A stretch of DNA of 64,000 nt, taken from positions 558,001 to 622,000 of the forward strand of contig NZ_JAGSYA010000004.1 in assembly GCF_025685395.1 (NCBI RefSeq). The letters run 5' to 3'. Below, piece by piece: positions 36,881 through 46,116 of the stretch. The notes below the pieces were generated by a model. It searched no databases, was not told the origin of the DNA, and saw only the letters and a program-made list of their open reading frames with translations. How positions within the stretch are numbered: position 1 is the first letter of the stretch; the number at the start of each line of letters is the position of its first letter. This DNA comes from Terriglobus tenax (lineage in GTDB: Bacteria > Acidobacteriota > Terriglobia > Terriglobales > Acidobacteriaceae). The translations under genes were made by a program, and so were the position numbers.

Positions 36881-37669
36881 ATGACGCGTACGCCGAAGAA
36901 GACGACGAAAGTGAGTTATGCGACGCCAGCCCTGGAGAAAGGTCTGGATGTTCTGGAACTGCTGGCGCATGAGCCCGCCGGGCTGACCAAGAGCGAGATC
37001 GCACGCAGGCTGGACCGCACTGTCTCCGAGATCTTCCGTATGTTGGTCTGCCTGGAAGAGCGAGGCTACATCTCACAGTTGCGGGGCGACCAGTATGCCC
37101 TCACGCTCAAGCTCTTCAAACTGGTGCAGGAGCACCCACCCACGGCGCGGCTGATCGCCGAAGCCACACCCGTCATGCAGCGCTTCTCGCAGGAAACACT
37201 GCAAAGCTGCCACATGGGTGTGATTGAAAATGGCCGAATTGTCATCCTTGCCCAGGTCAACGCTCCAACCAATGTCGGCTTCTACGTCAAGCTCGGCACC
37301 AGCATCGACATCATGGAAGCATCGTCGGGATACGTCATACTTGCGCACCTGGACAGCATCCGGCTGGAGACGACACTGGCCGAGTGGAAGCGGGTCACCG
37401 GTAAGGCTCTCCCGGCGGACCTGCATGCCCACCTGGCCCGCATCCGCCGTACAGGGTTTGAGGAGCGCAAGAGCTACCAGATCCGCGGCATCCTCAATAT
37501 CACCTTCCCCATCTTTGATGATCGCGGCTCAGCCGTTGGAGCACTGACTGTTCCGTACGTTGAACCCGTCGCGACATCGGTCTCGCGCGCCGATGTGGTC
37601 GCTGCCGTTCAGCGGGCAGCCAAGGAGATTACCGCGGCCATCGGAGGCCGTTTTCCGGAGCAGGTCTGA
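36881..37669 (+). CDS. IclR-family transcriptional regulator of the fucose cluster
   Basis: A 262-residue regulator with an N-terminal winged helix (ALEKGLDVLELLAHEPAGL, EIARRLDRTVSEIFRMLVCL, residues about 17-60) and a C-terminal GAF-like ligand domain (SCHMGVIENGRIVILAQV, LGTSIDIMEASSGYVILA, RGILNITFPIFDDRGSAVGALTV). It is the last gene of the plus-strand operon, 29 nt after the L-fucose dehydrogenase. By context it probably represses both divergent fucose operons until a pathway intermediate binds; the dyad at 35178-35197 is the best candidate site. Confidence 0.88.
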   Translation: MTRTPKKTTKVSYATPALEKGLDVLELLAHEPAGLTKSEIARRLDRTVSEIFRMLVCLEERGYISQLRGDQYALTLKLFKLVQEHPPTARLIAEATPVMQRFSQETLQSCHMGVIENGRIVILAQVNAPTNVGFYVKLGTSIDIMEASSGYVILAHLDSIRLETTLAEWKRVTGKALPADLHAHLARIRRTGFEERKSYQIRGILNITFPIFDDRGSAVGALTVPYVEPVATSVSRADVVAAVQRAAKEITAAIGGRFPEQV

Positions 37670-37678
37670 TCCTCCGCG

Positions 37679-40087
37679 TTAGCGGACATCCACATCCGTC
37701 TCCTGGCCATTGTCATTCACGGTTTGCATCCGTGGTCCCTGCGGGCCGCCCATCACTTCCACACGAATCTGCTTCCACCATGGCTGGAAGCTTCCCTCGC
37801 GTTTGCCCAGATGCACCTTTACCGTTCCGTCGCTTCGCTGCTCGCAGGTAAAGCTCATTCTCAGGTACGCACCACGCGTGTAGGCGAAGGTGCTTCCATC
37901 GTCCTGGTAGAGCGAACCTGCACAATGATCGCCGGGATACACACGCAACGTGAGCGCTCCCTTCGGCGTTTCGCTGGTGCTCTGCATCAGCGGAGCCAAC
38001 GGGAGGATGGCTCCCTCATGTACGTACACCGGCAGTTCCTCCAGCTTCGGCGTTACCATCACCGGCTTCGCCTGTGCAGCCGTATCGCGAATCTCAAGAT
38101 CGCGTGCGGCCACGGCAGTGCGGCGGTCCAGCTTCGCTCCGGTCCAGTAGTCATACCAGACACCCGGCGGCAGATGAACCTCGTACGGCGCTACCTCTTC
38201 CGGTGACGGCGACGGAGCAATCAGCAGATCGGGCCCGAACATATACTCGCCTCCGCCAGCATCCAGGTCCAGCGGATGTCCATCGACCGTTGCATGCGGA
38301 AACTCCAGAAACAGCGGACGCATGATCGGCACGCCCGTACGCGATGTCTCCTCTGCCGCGGTGTACAGGTATGGCATCAGCTTGTAGCGCTCTTCAATAA
38401 AGCGGCGGCGAATCGCCTCATGCTGCGGGCCATCGACCCATGGCTCATGATCGCGCGTTCCCTTGGCTGCATGGTCGCGATCAATCGGTTGAAAGGCCGC
38501 AAGCTGCAGCCACCGCGTCAACAGGTCGGGCGAGGGCGAACCGGCGAATCCTCCCACATCGGCTCCGCTCATGGAGAAACCGCTCAGTCCAAGGTTCAGG
38601 AGTTGCGGCACCGTCTGCCGCATATGGTTCCATGTTGAACTGTTGTCGCCGGTCCATGTCGCGGCATACCGTTGTCCACCAGCATAGCTGGCGCGCGTCA
38701 GTACAAACGGCCGCTGATCGGGCATCAGCTTCAGCAACCCTTCATAGGTTGCACGCGAGTTCTCCATGCCAAAAACATTGTGGATCTCAAGATGTGTCGC
38801 CGTGCGCCGGGCAAACCCGGGCTCGTCAATGCGGTGCTGTACATCATCCGGCATAGTCTTCGTGGGATAGGTAAAGACCGCCGGCTCGTTCATGTCATTC
38901 CAGAAGCCGGCAACCTTCTGCGTGGCGAAGTCCTTGTACAAAGTGCCCCACCAGGCGCGTGTCGACTCCTGCGTGAAGTCCGGAAACACGGACGGCCCCG
39001 GCCACACCGGACCAACATACGTTGTTCCATCGGGATTCTTCACAAAGTGATCTCCCGCTGCACCACTGTCATATGGCGCGTAGCCGGCGTTCGGCAGGTG
39101 GGCGATATGCAGATCGGTGATCACCACCAGGTGGAACTGCTGACGGGCCAGGTCGCTCACCATCTGGGAGAACTTAGGGAACTTGATCTGGTCCACCGTG
39201 AATGGCCGGTTCTTCTCCTGGAAGTCGATGTCCAGGTACAGCGCATCCGCTGGAATGTGGTCGGCGCGCAACTTGTTCGCAACCTCCATCAACCGCGACT
39301 CCGGCTCATAGCTGTAACGCGACTGCTGGAAGCCGAGGCTCCACAGCGGCGGCAGCGGCGTCGGCCCGGTTAGCCACGCGTAGCTCTCCACCACGCGCTT
39401 CGGCTCCGGTCCGTACAGCAGGTAGTAGTCGATTGGCCCATCGGGAGCGCCGAAAGAGTACGCGTCCGGAAGTTCACGGCCAAAGTCGAAGAAGCTGCGC
39501 CAGGTGTTGTCGAACAGAACGCCCATCGCCGCCCCGGACTGAAAACTGATGAAGAACGGAATGCTCTTATAGATGGGGTCGGTCGACTCCTGCCAGCCGA
39601 AGCTATCCGTGTTCCACATCACGAAGGCCTGCCCGGCGCGATCCAGCGGCCCCGGCTTATCCCCCAGGCCGAAGAAGTGTTCGTCCGGAGACTTCTTCTT
39701 GCGGATGCGGAAGCGGTTCCCGGTCCACGTCACCGGTTCGCTGTCCTGCTGCAGAACATGCCCGGCCTTGTCCGCCACAGTCAGGCGGAGTTGCGCATCC
39801 ACCGTTACCCGCAAAGCGCCTGTCTCAAAACCGCCGGCTGCCGGAGTCACAGCTACCTGCGCCGTTCGAGCAGTGGGCAGCACCGCCCAGGAAGCATCCT
39901 CCGGCTCATGGCCTTCGCGCCACATCCGCACGCGCAGCACATCCTCTCGCAAAGCCATGATGCGCAGCACGGTGCCCCCGGCAGAAAACTCCGCTCCGTT
40001 GAGCAGAGGTTTACCCTGCGCGGATTGGGGGAGGGCCGGAAGACAACCGAGCAGAAGTACAGCCAGGGGCAGGACACGTGTGCGCAT
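37679..40087 (-). CDS. Glycoside hydrolase family 31 (alpha-xylosidase or alpha-glucosidase)
   Basis: An 802-residue exported enzyme (signal MRTRVLPLAVLLLGCLPALPQSAQG). It has the GH31 order: N-terminal beta-sandwich (EHFFGLGDKPGPLDR, residues about 137-150), the barrel (PPLWSLGFQQSRYSY, DALYLDIDFQ), nucleophile Asp398 in GFWNDMNEP, acid/base Asp481 in TWTGDNSS, and the C-terminal GADVGGFAG and ERYKLMPYLYT blocks. The sequence does not settle alpha-glucosidase against alpha-xylosidase. It converges on the fucose/IclR operon and lies downstream of, and parallel to, the propeller regulator. A periplasmic exo-enzyme role is inferred from the signal peptide. Confidence 0.92.
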   Translation of the reverse strand: MRTRVLPLAVLLLGCLPALPQSAQGKPLLNGAEFSAGGTVLRIMALREDVLRVRMWREGHEPEDASWAVLPTARTAQVAVTPAAGGFETGALRVTVDAQLRLTVADKAGHVLQQDSEPVTWTGNRFRIRKKKSPDEHFFGLGDKPGPLDRAGQAFVMWNTDSFGWQESTDPIYKSIPFFISFQSGAAMGVLFDNTWRSFFDFGRELPDAYSFGAPDGPIDYYLLYGPEPKRVVESYAWLTGPTPLPPLWSLGFQQSRYSYEPESRLMEVANKLRADHIPADALYLDIDFQEKNRPFTVDQIKFPKFSQMVSDLARQQFHLVVITDLHIAHLPNAGYAPYDSGAAGDHFVKNPDGTTYVGPVWPGPSVFPDFTQESTRAWWGTLYKDFATQKVAGFWNDMNEPAVFTYPTKTMPDDVQHRIDEPGFARRTATHLEIHNVFGMENSRATYEGLLKLMPDQRPFVLTRASYAGGQRYAATWTGDNSSTWNHMRQTVPQLLNLGLSGFSMSGADVGGFAGSPSPDLLTRWLQLAAFQPIDRDHAAKGTRDHEPWVDGPQHEAIRRRFIEERYKLMPYLYTAAEETSRTGVPIMRPLFLEFPHATVDGHPLDLDAGGGEYMFGPDLLIAPSPSPEEVAPYEVHLPPGVWYDYWTGAKLDRRTAVAARDLEIRDTAAQAKPVMVTPKLEELPVYVHEGAILPLAPLMQSTSETPKGALTLRVYPGDHCAGSLYQDDGSTFAYTRGAYLRMSFTCEQRSDGTVKVHLGKREGSFQPWWKQIRVEVMGGPQGPRMQTVNDNGQETDVDVR

Positions 40088-40207
40088 GGTGCCAAGAAGA
40101 AGGAAGTCTCATGCCTCGCCGCAATGCTTCAGCGTGCATCTTTCCTTCAATTCTGGTTCATCCGCTAAACCACGCAGAATCAATAAGTAAACGGAAGCAA
40201 TGAACGG

Positions 40208-42385
40208 CTACTTACCATCCAGATCCAGCATGTACAGGTTCCCCGTAGCCATTCTGGCGCGAACCAGCGGCACGTTATCCGGTGTAATTCCTGAAAAGAA
40301 GTAGTCGGCAATGTCTCCTGTACGGAAGCTGGTCAGGCTGGCTACCTCCTCCAGTTTCCCTTCGGGAACCGAAACCCGGTAGATGGGCTGGGTGTTTGCC
40401 ATGAAGGCATGCAGGTAGATCGCCTTGCTGTCCGAAGACCACACCGGATCAGCCACTGAGGTCATCGCCAGCGTCTTCCAGGTGCGGGCGGCAACGTCGT
40501 AGAGCACCAGCCGGCGCTGATCCAGACTGATGGCGGCAATATAACGTCCGTCCGGCGACCAGCGGGGACTGAAGTAGCCTTCGGAGTTCGGAATGGGCTG
40601 GGTCGCATGGGTCGCCAGGTTCAGAATCTGCAGGTTCCGCGGCGTGCTCTCCATTCCCATCAGGTCGGTCACTCGGCCAAAGACCAGCAGCTTTCCATCG
40701 GCCGACCAGGACGGATCAGCGGCGTTCCGGTTCTCCTGCAACAAGGGCGTGGGACTGCCTCCATCTGCCTGAATCGAATAGAGTTGCCATGCCTTTCCGG
40801 GTTGCCGGGCCATCAGTGCCAATTGCTGGTTATCCGGCGACCACTGCGCCAGGAAGACCTGCATGGCATCCGGCGTAAGCTGAATCTTCTCCGTGCCGTC
40901 CAGCCGGGCACGCCATAAACGCCCCTGCGGATCGGTCCACGCGACCCACTGCCCATCGCGTGAATAGGAGACACGGCTGGCGTGGGTCAGAAAGGTTCGT
41001 TCCGGGAGAAACTCCTTCTGGGCATGGTTAAAGCGCTGCAGCTCAGAACGGGAATCCAGTCCGAGGAAGAAGATGCGGTGTCCATTCCGGGCAGCCACGG
41101 GAGCCTGAAAGTCCAGCGGACCGTTGGTAATCCGGGTCGGTTCGGAATGACCGTTATACCGCCACAGATCGGTGTTCCCGTCATGCGAAGACTGGAAGAT
41201 GTAGAACTTTCCGTCCGGTGTCCAGACGCCGCAGCACTCCGCCGCCGGCTTTGACCAGTTGGACAGTAAAGGCTTTGGAATCCGGGAGTTCGCATCAAGC
41301 TCCCAGAGTGACTGGGTGTGCGCGATGGGATCCAGAACGGTAAACCGCAATACCTTGCCATCCGGCGACCAGCGCAGCCAGAAGGCGCGGCCTACCGGAA
41401 GGTCTGCGAACGGAGTCGATGTCCCATCCTGCAGATGCGTAATGAAGAGCTGCGAGCCGGCAGCATACAAAATACCGGAACCATCCGGCATCCACGTTGC
41501 ATCGTGAGCCTTGATATTCGCGACGCGCAGAGCCGATCCGCCACCGGTGGGGATAACCCACAACGGCTGCTCCGACTCAGGCGATAAATGGCTCCGCAGC
41601 AACAACTTGGATCCATCCGGCGAAAGATCGCCAAGCGACGGCGCAGCCAGTTCGCTGGGGACGGAAAGCGGCGTGGTCTCCCCGGTATTGACGAAGACCT
41701 GCGACAGGATGGTGCGACCGTTCTCGATCTGGCCGGTAAAGATACGGACCCCGTCCGTTACGGCCGAAGGAAAGCTCTCCATCGCGGGTGCTCCGGGGGA
41801 GATGCGGCCGTCGTGCGTCAGCTGGGTAATGCGGTCTGGCTCGGCAGATCTGGGAGAAAAAACGAAGTAAAACCCGAGTCCTACAGCCGCTAAAACAGCC
41901 GTTACGGCCCCCCAAATGAGCAGGTTTTGCGCTCTTTTGGTACGAAAAAGCACCCTTTTGGAAGCATCTTGAGCGGTCAAAGCCGGCGCTTCAACCACCG
42001 TAACGGTCGTTGCCGGAGCAACCGCCGGCTTGGTGGCCGTAGGCGCGACGTAGCTTACCGGAGCAATAAACCGGTATCCCCGCCGGGCCAGCGTCTCGAC
42101 AAACCGGGGGTTGTCAGCCGAGTCGCTGAGGGCTTCGCGGATCTTGTTGATGGCTGTACCGAGGGAGTGGTCAAAGTCGACAATGGTGTCCTTGCCCCAC
42201 AGGCGCTCCTGGAGCTCTTCGCGGGAGACGACCTCGCCAGGGCGCTCCAATAAGATGCTGAGCACCTTGAAGGGCTGACTCTGGATTTTGATTCGGTGGC
42301 CAGCTTTCCAGAGCTCGCCAGACTGAAGATCGGCTTCATAGAGCCCAAAAGATACCCGGGTTGGGCTTTCGACCGGGGACTGCAT
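40208..42385 (-). CDS. Membrane-bound OmpR-type winged-helix regulator with C-terminal WD40/TolB-like propeller
   Basis: About 725 residues. Residues about 10-110 are an OmpR/CadC-type winged helix (VSFGLYEADLQSGELWKAG, IQSQPFKVLSILLERPGEVV, REELQERLWG, DHSLGTAINKIREAL, ARRGYRFIAPV). A single transmembrane helix follows (LLIWGAVTAVLAAVGLGFYF, about 155-176). The remainder, predicted to lie outside the membrane, is built from PD40/TolB blades (LSPDGSKLLLRS, WSPDGKVLRF, WTPDGKFYIFQS, WSPDNQQLALMA, WSADGKLLVFGR, WSPDGRYIAAIS). This layout suggests one-component signalling from the periplasm to DNA with no kinase. ATG 42385 was chosen; TTG 42391 is possible. It is divergent from TonB receptor 2, the likeliest target. 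Confidence 0.88.
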   Translation of the reverse strand: MQSPVESPTRVSFGLYEADLQSGELWKAGHRIKIQSQPFKVLSILLERPGEVVSREELQERLWGKDTIVDFDHSLGTAINKIREALSDSADNPRFVETLARRGYRFIAPVSYVAPTATKPAVAPATTVTVVEAPALTAQDASKRVLFRTKRAQNLLIWGAVTAVLAAVGLGFYFVFSPRSAEPDRITQLTHDGRISPGAPAMESFPSAVTDGVRIFTGQIENGRTILSQVFVNTGETTPLSVPSELAAPSLGDLSPDGSKLLLRSHLSPESEQPLWVIPTGGGSALRVANIKAHDATWMPDGSGILYAAGSQLFITHLQDGTSTPFADLPVGRAFWLRWSPDGKVLRFTVLDPIAHTQSLWELDANSRIPKPLLSNWSKPAAECCGVWTPDGKFYIFQSSHDGNTDLWRYNGHSEPTRITNGPLDFQAPVAARNGHRIFFLGLDSRSELQRFNHAQKEFLPERTFLTHASRVSYSRDGQWVAWTDPQGRLWRARLDGTEKIQLTPDAMQVFLAQWSPDNQQLALMARQPGKAWQLYSIQADGGSPTPLLQENRNAADPSWSADGKLLVFGRVTDLMGMESTPRNLQILNLATHATQPIPNSEGYFSPRWSPDGRYIAAISLDQRRLVLYDVAARTWKTLAMTSVADPVWSSDSKAIYLHAFMANTQPIYRVSVPEGKLEEVASLTSFRTGDIADYFFSGITPDNVPLVRARMATGNLYMLDLDGK

Positions 42386-42631
42386 TCTCAACTAACCTCG
42401 CGCAAATGACTGTATCACCGATAAGAAAGTGGTGTTCCATGGAGCCCTCGGGATGTTAATCGCATCCCTATAAGCGCAACAAAAATAACCAGTTACCAGA
42501 TGAAGAAGAATTGAATGAAAAAGGGCCGGGCGTGGATTGCGAAGAGATGCATGAAAGCGACAAGGTTCTCGCCGCAGCCTGAAACTCCCCCGCAATACAG
42601 ACGGAGACAGGCGGCCTTTTGGAGGCGGTAT

Positions 42632-45600
42632 ATGACATCGACACATAGCCCTGCGGTTATAAGAATGGGCATCCCCGGATGGCTCGCCATGGTTCTATGC
42701 CTGGCGCTGCTTTTCCCCGGCTCGCTGCTGGCACAGTCCGACACCGGGCGTGTAACCGGAACCGTAACCGACGCAACCGGCGCGGTGATTCCCGGTGCGA
42801 CGGTTACCCTGGCGAACACAGACACCGGCGCAAGCCAAACGGCGACCACCAACGGCGAAGGCTTCTATAACTTCTCAGCCGTGGTTCGCGGAAACTACAA
42901 GGTTGAGGCCACGATGGCCGGCTTCGCCAAGAACTCCCAGACGCTGGTGTTGCAGGTTTCTCAGGTAGCCACGGCAGACTTCCATCTTCCTCCCGGGGAA
43001 CAGAGCACGACGATTGACGTAACGTCCGCGGCCCCGGTAGTCAATCTCTCTACCTCCTCCACGGGAGCGGTGATCGAAGGCCGCCAGGTGACGGAGCTGC
43101 CGATCAATGGCCGCAACTTCACACAGCTGGCCACACTGGTTCCCGGAGTGACGCGCGGTGCCTTCTCCAGCGATGCCTCCGGCCGCAACGGCAACTCGGA
43201 AAGCTTTCGTTACAGCGATAGCGGCGGCGCGGCAATCTCCGCCAACGGCATGCGGCAGCAGGCCAACAACTTCCTTCTGGATGGCACCGATAACAACGAG
43301 TCCCTGGTGAATGGCATTGTCTTCTTCACCCCGCCCGAGGCCATCCAGGAGTTTCGCGTGGATACCTCCGTGGCTCCCGCGGAGTTTGGCCGGGCCGGTG
43401 GCGCCATCATTAATACCTCGGTCAAGTCCGGCACAAACGCCATTCACGGATCGGTCTTTGGCTACTACCGCGCTGCGGCGTTTGATGCCAACCCGAACTA
43501 CTTCAACCCGACAGCAGCCAAGCCTTCGTTCCAGCGCAAGCAGCTCGGCTTTGCCGCCGGCGGACCGATCTGGAAGGACAAGATCTTCCTGTTTGGCGAC
43601 TACCAGGCGCTGCGCCTGAAGCAACCACAGGACGTGGGCTTCCATACGGTTCCGACCGCACGCATGCGTACCGGCGACTTTGGTGAACTGCTGGGCCAGG
43701 ATGTCACCACGGTTCCCGATGCCTCGCTGACCGGCTGCGCGACGGTAAAGGTTGTTGGTGCAATCTACGACCCGACGACCTGCCTCCCCTTCGCCAACAA
43801 TGTGATTCCGGCGGCGCGTCGTACGGGAGCTGCCATCAACTATCTGAATGCCTACCCCCTGCCCTCGCGGGGAGGCCTGATCAACAACTACTACGTGGTG
43901 CGCAACCAGATCCGGAACTTCAACGACTTTGATGCCCGCCTCGACTTCCATATCTCGCAGAAGGACTCGGTCTTTGTCCGCTACAGCTATGGCCAGGACA
44001 ACTTCGACGTCAACAGCGAGTTTACGAATCTGCCCGCCGGTTTCGCTTCGGGCGCGAACGTCAGCCATCCGCGCGGAGCGGCCGGTGGTTATACCCGCAT
44101 CTTCACTCCGAACCTGGTCAACGAGTTCCGCTTCGCGTACGTGCGGCCGCAGTTCGGCTACATTCCACCGATGTTTGGAACACCGGTGTCACAGAACCTT
44201 GGCATTGTGAATGCCAACCGCAATGCCCTGCTGGGAGGCGGAGCTTTGATCGGCGGCAGCAATACGCAGATTGAATATACTGGTGACGGCGGCCCCTACA
44301 ACGTGCCGGAGAAGACATTCCAGTACGCCGATGCGCTGAGCTGGACGCATGGCAACCATGCCTTCAAGTTCGGCGCCAATGTCATTCGCCGCGAGGTGGA
44401 CTTCTTCCAGGGCAACAATGCCAAGGGATACTTCATCATTGGCGGCGTGAACTATCCGGGAACAGGCCGCTTCACCGGCTATGAGACCAGCGAACTGGTG
44501 GCTGGCTTTACGGACTACCGCATCGGCTCTGCCAGCACATACTTCAAGACCTTCAGCTGGGAGACAGGCTACTTTGCCCAGGACGACTGGAAGATCAGCC
44601 GTCGCCTTACGCTGAACCTTGGCCTGCGCTATGACCTGTACACCTACCCCTACGAGCAGAACAACAACCAGTCGAACTACGACGTTGCCGCAGGTATTCT
44701 GCGTGTGGCCGGAACCAACGGCAACTCGCGCAGCCTGATTGATACGGATAAGAATAACTTCGCTCCGCGCATCGGCTTTGCGTATGACGTCTTCGGCAAT
44801 GGACGCACCTCACTGCGCGGCGGCTATGGCATCTTCTACTTCGTCGACCGCGGCGGTGTAGGCAACCAGCTCAGCAACAACCCCGGTTACAACGGATATA
44901 GCGAGTACCGCGCCTCGGACGGCTACCGCATTACCTTCATGGGGCAGGGGCCGCTGAATAACAACAACAGCACGGCTGCAACCAACGCGCTGCCACTACC
45001 GCAGTTCGGACCGGGCTCAGTGAATCTGAATAACCCGACGAATGTTGGGCTGATTGCCCAGCCGAAGAACAGCCAGAACAGCGCCGCTCAGAGCTGGAAC
45101 CTGCAACTGCAACAGCAGCTTGGCCACGCAACCAGCGTCAACGTCGCCTATGTCGGCACCAAGAGCGACCACCTGATGACATGGTTCAACCTGAACTCGC
45201 CTGTCATTGGCGGCAACGGGACCGCGGGGCTGTATCCGACCCGTGGAACCATTACCTATGGACTGGCAGGCGGTTCCGCAAACTATAACGGACTGCAGGT
45301 CTTTGTGAACCGCCAGCTATCTGCCGGGCTTCTGGCAACGGTAGCCTACACGTGGTCGCATACGCTGGATAACTCGAACGGCGCCTTCAACAGTGGCACG
45401 TCAAGCGCCGGCGCACGCGTCTTCATTAACTCCGGCGGACCGAACCTGCTTGCGAACTACGGCAGCAGCGACCAGGACCAGCGGCATGTTTTCACCGCCA
45501 GTGCGCTGTATCAGCTTCCGTTCGGACGCGGCCGCACCTTTGGCCGCAATATGAACCGCGCCCTGGATGAGGTGATTGGCGGATGGCAGACCAACACCAT

Positions 45601-46042
45601 CCTGTCCTTCGCCAGCGGCACGCCCATCGATCTTGACCTGACCAGCGGCAAGATCGATATGCGTCCCGACCTGGTTTCCTTCCAGAAGGTCGGTCGCAAG
45701 CTGATTACCGGCAGCGTCAACACCGGCAATCAGACATACTTCAACGCGGTTGTGACGGCTCCTCCGGTGAATGCCTCCGGCATGTATACCCGCATCGGCA
45801 CGCTGAGCCGCAATAAGTTCACCGGCCCGGGCTACAACAAGGTGGACTTCTCCGTGTTCAAAAACTTCTCCATCACGGACCGCGTGAAGGCAGAGTTCCG
45901 CGCGCAGGCCTACAACGTCTTCAACCACCCGCAGTTCAACAACCCGCAGACGAACGCTGCCAATGCCGACTTTGGGACCATCAACGGCATCCGTCAGTAC
46001 TCTGAGCGCCAGATTGAGTTTGCTGGACACATCAACTTCTAA
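42632..46042 (+). CDS. TonB-dependent receptor 2 with carboxypeptidase-regulatory domain
   Basis: A 1136-residue outer-membrane importer. Start at ATG 42632, with GGAGG 7 nt upstream and the signal segment IPGWLAMVLCLALLFPGSLLAQ close behind; the longer frame from 42515 lacks these. Order: regulatory Ig fold (GRVTGTVTDATGAVIPGATV), plug (ELPINGRNFTQLATLVPGVT, ANGMRQQANNFLLDGTDNN, APAEFGRAGGAIINTSVKSG), then a barrel ending in HINF. GH13 follows after a strong hairpin, so receptor and enzyme probably belong to one alpha-glucan uptake system, though partial termination between them is likely. The divergent CadC-like propeller regulator may control it. Confidence 0.92.
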   Translation: MTSTHSPAVIRMGIPGWLAMVLCLALLFPGSLLAQSDTGRVTGTVTDATGAVIPGATVTLANTDTGASQTATTNGEGFYNFSAVVRGNYKVEATMAGFAKNSQTLVLQVSQVATADFHLPPGEQSTTIDVTSAAPVVNLSTSSTGAVIEGRQVTELPINGRNFTQLATLVPGVTRGAFSSDASGRNGNSESFRYSDSGGAAISANGMRQQANNFLLDGTDNNESLVNGIVFFTPPEAIQEFRVDTSVAPAEFGRAGGAIINTSVKSGTNAIHGSVFGYYRAAAFDANPNYFNPTAAKPSFQRKQLGFAAGGPIWKDKIFLFGDYQALRLKQPQDVGFHTVPTARMRTGDFGELLGQDVTTVPDASLTGCATVKVVGAIYDPTTCLPFANNVIPAARRTGAAINYLNAYPLPSRGGLINNYYVVRNQIRNFNDFDARLDFHISQKDSVFVRYSYGQDNFDVNSEFTNLPAGFASGANVSHPRGAAGGYTRIFTPNLVNEFRFAYVRPQFGYIPPMFGTPVSQNLGIVNANRNALLGGGALIGGSNTQIEYTGDGGPYNVPEKTFQYADALSWTHGNHAFKFGANVIRREVDFFQGNNAKGYFIIGGVNYPGTGRFTGYETSELVAGFTDYRIGSASTYFKTFSWETGYFAQDDWKISRRLTLNLGLRYDLYTYPYEQNNNQSNYDVAAGILRVAGTNGNSRSLIDTDKNNFAPRIGFAYDVFGNGRTSLRGGYGIFYFVDRGGVGNQLSNNPGYNGYSEYRASDGYRITFMGQGPLNNNNSTAATNALPLPQFGPGSVNLNNPTNVGLIAQPKNSQNSAAQSWNLQLQQQLGHATSVNVAYVGTKSDHLMTWFNLNSPVIGGNGTAGLYPTRGTITYGLAGGSANYNGLQVFVNRQLSAGLLATVAYTWSHTLDNSNGAFNSGTSSAGARVFINSGGPNLLANYGSSDQDQRHVFTASALYQLPFGRGRTFGRNMNRALDEVIGGWQTNTILSFASGTPIDLDLTSGKIDMRPDLVSFQKVGRKLITGSVNTGNQTYFNAVVTAPPVNASGMYTRIGTLSRNKFTGPGYNKVDFSVFKNFSITDRVKAEFRAQAYNVFNHPQFNNPQTNAANADFGTINGIRQYSERQIEFAGHINF

Positions 46043-46060
46043 CCGGGGTTGATTCGTATG

Positions 46061-46093
46061 GAACGGCACCGCGCTCGCGGTGCCGTTCGTTTC
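46061..46093 (+). terminator. Hairpin between TonB receptor 2 and the GH13 gene
   Basis: GAACGGCACCGCG (46061-46073) and CGCGGTGCCGTTC (46076-46088) form a 13-bp perfect stem, followed by GTTTCTC. The U-run is weak, so read-through into the GH13 gene is plausible. Confidence 0.7.
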
Positions 46094-46116
46094 TCACGCA
46101 AACGCTGGAGGCGGAT

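Noticed and set aside
40134-40207. Small gene between the GH31 gene and the propeller regulator
   Set aside because: The gap is only about 120 nt and has no start codon with a ribosome-binding site or coding character.
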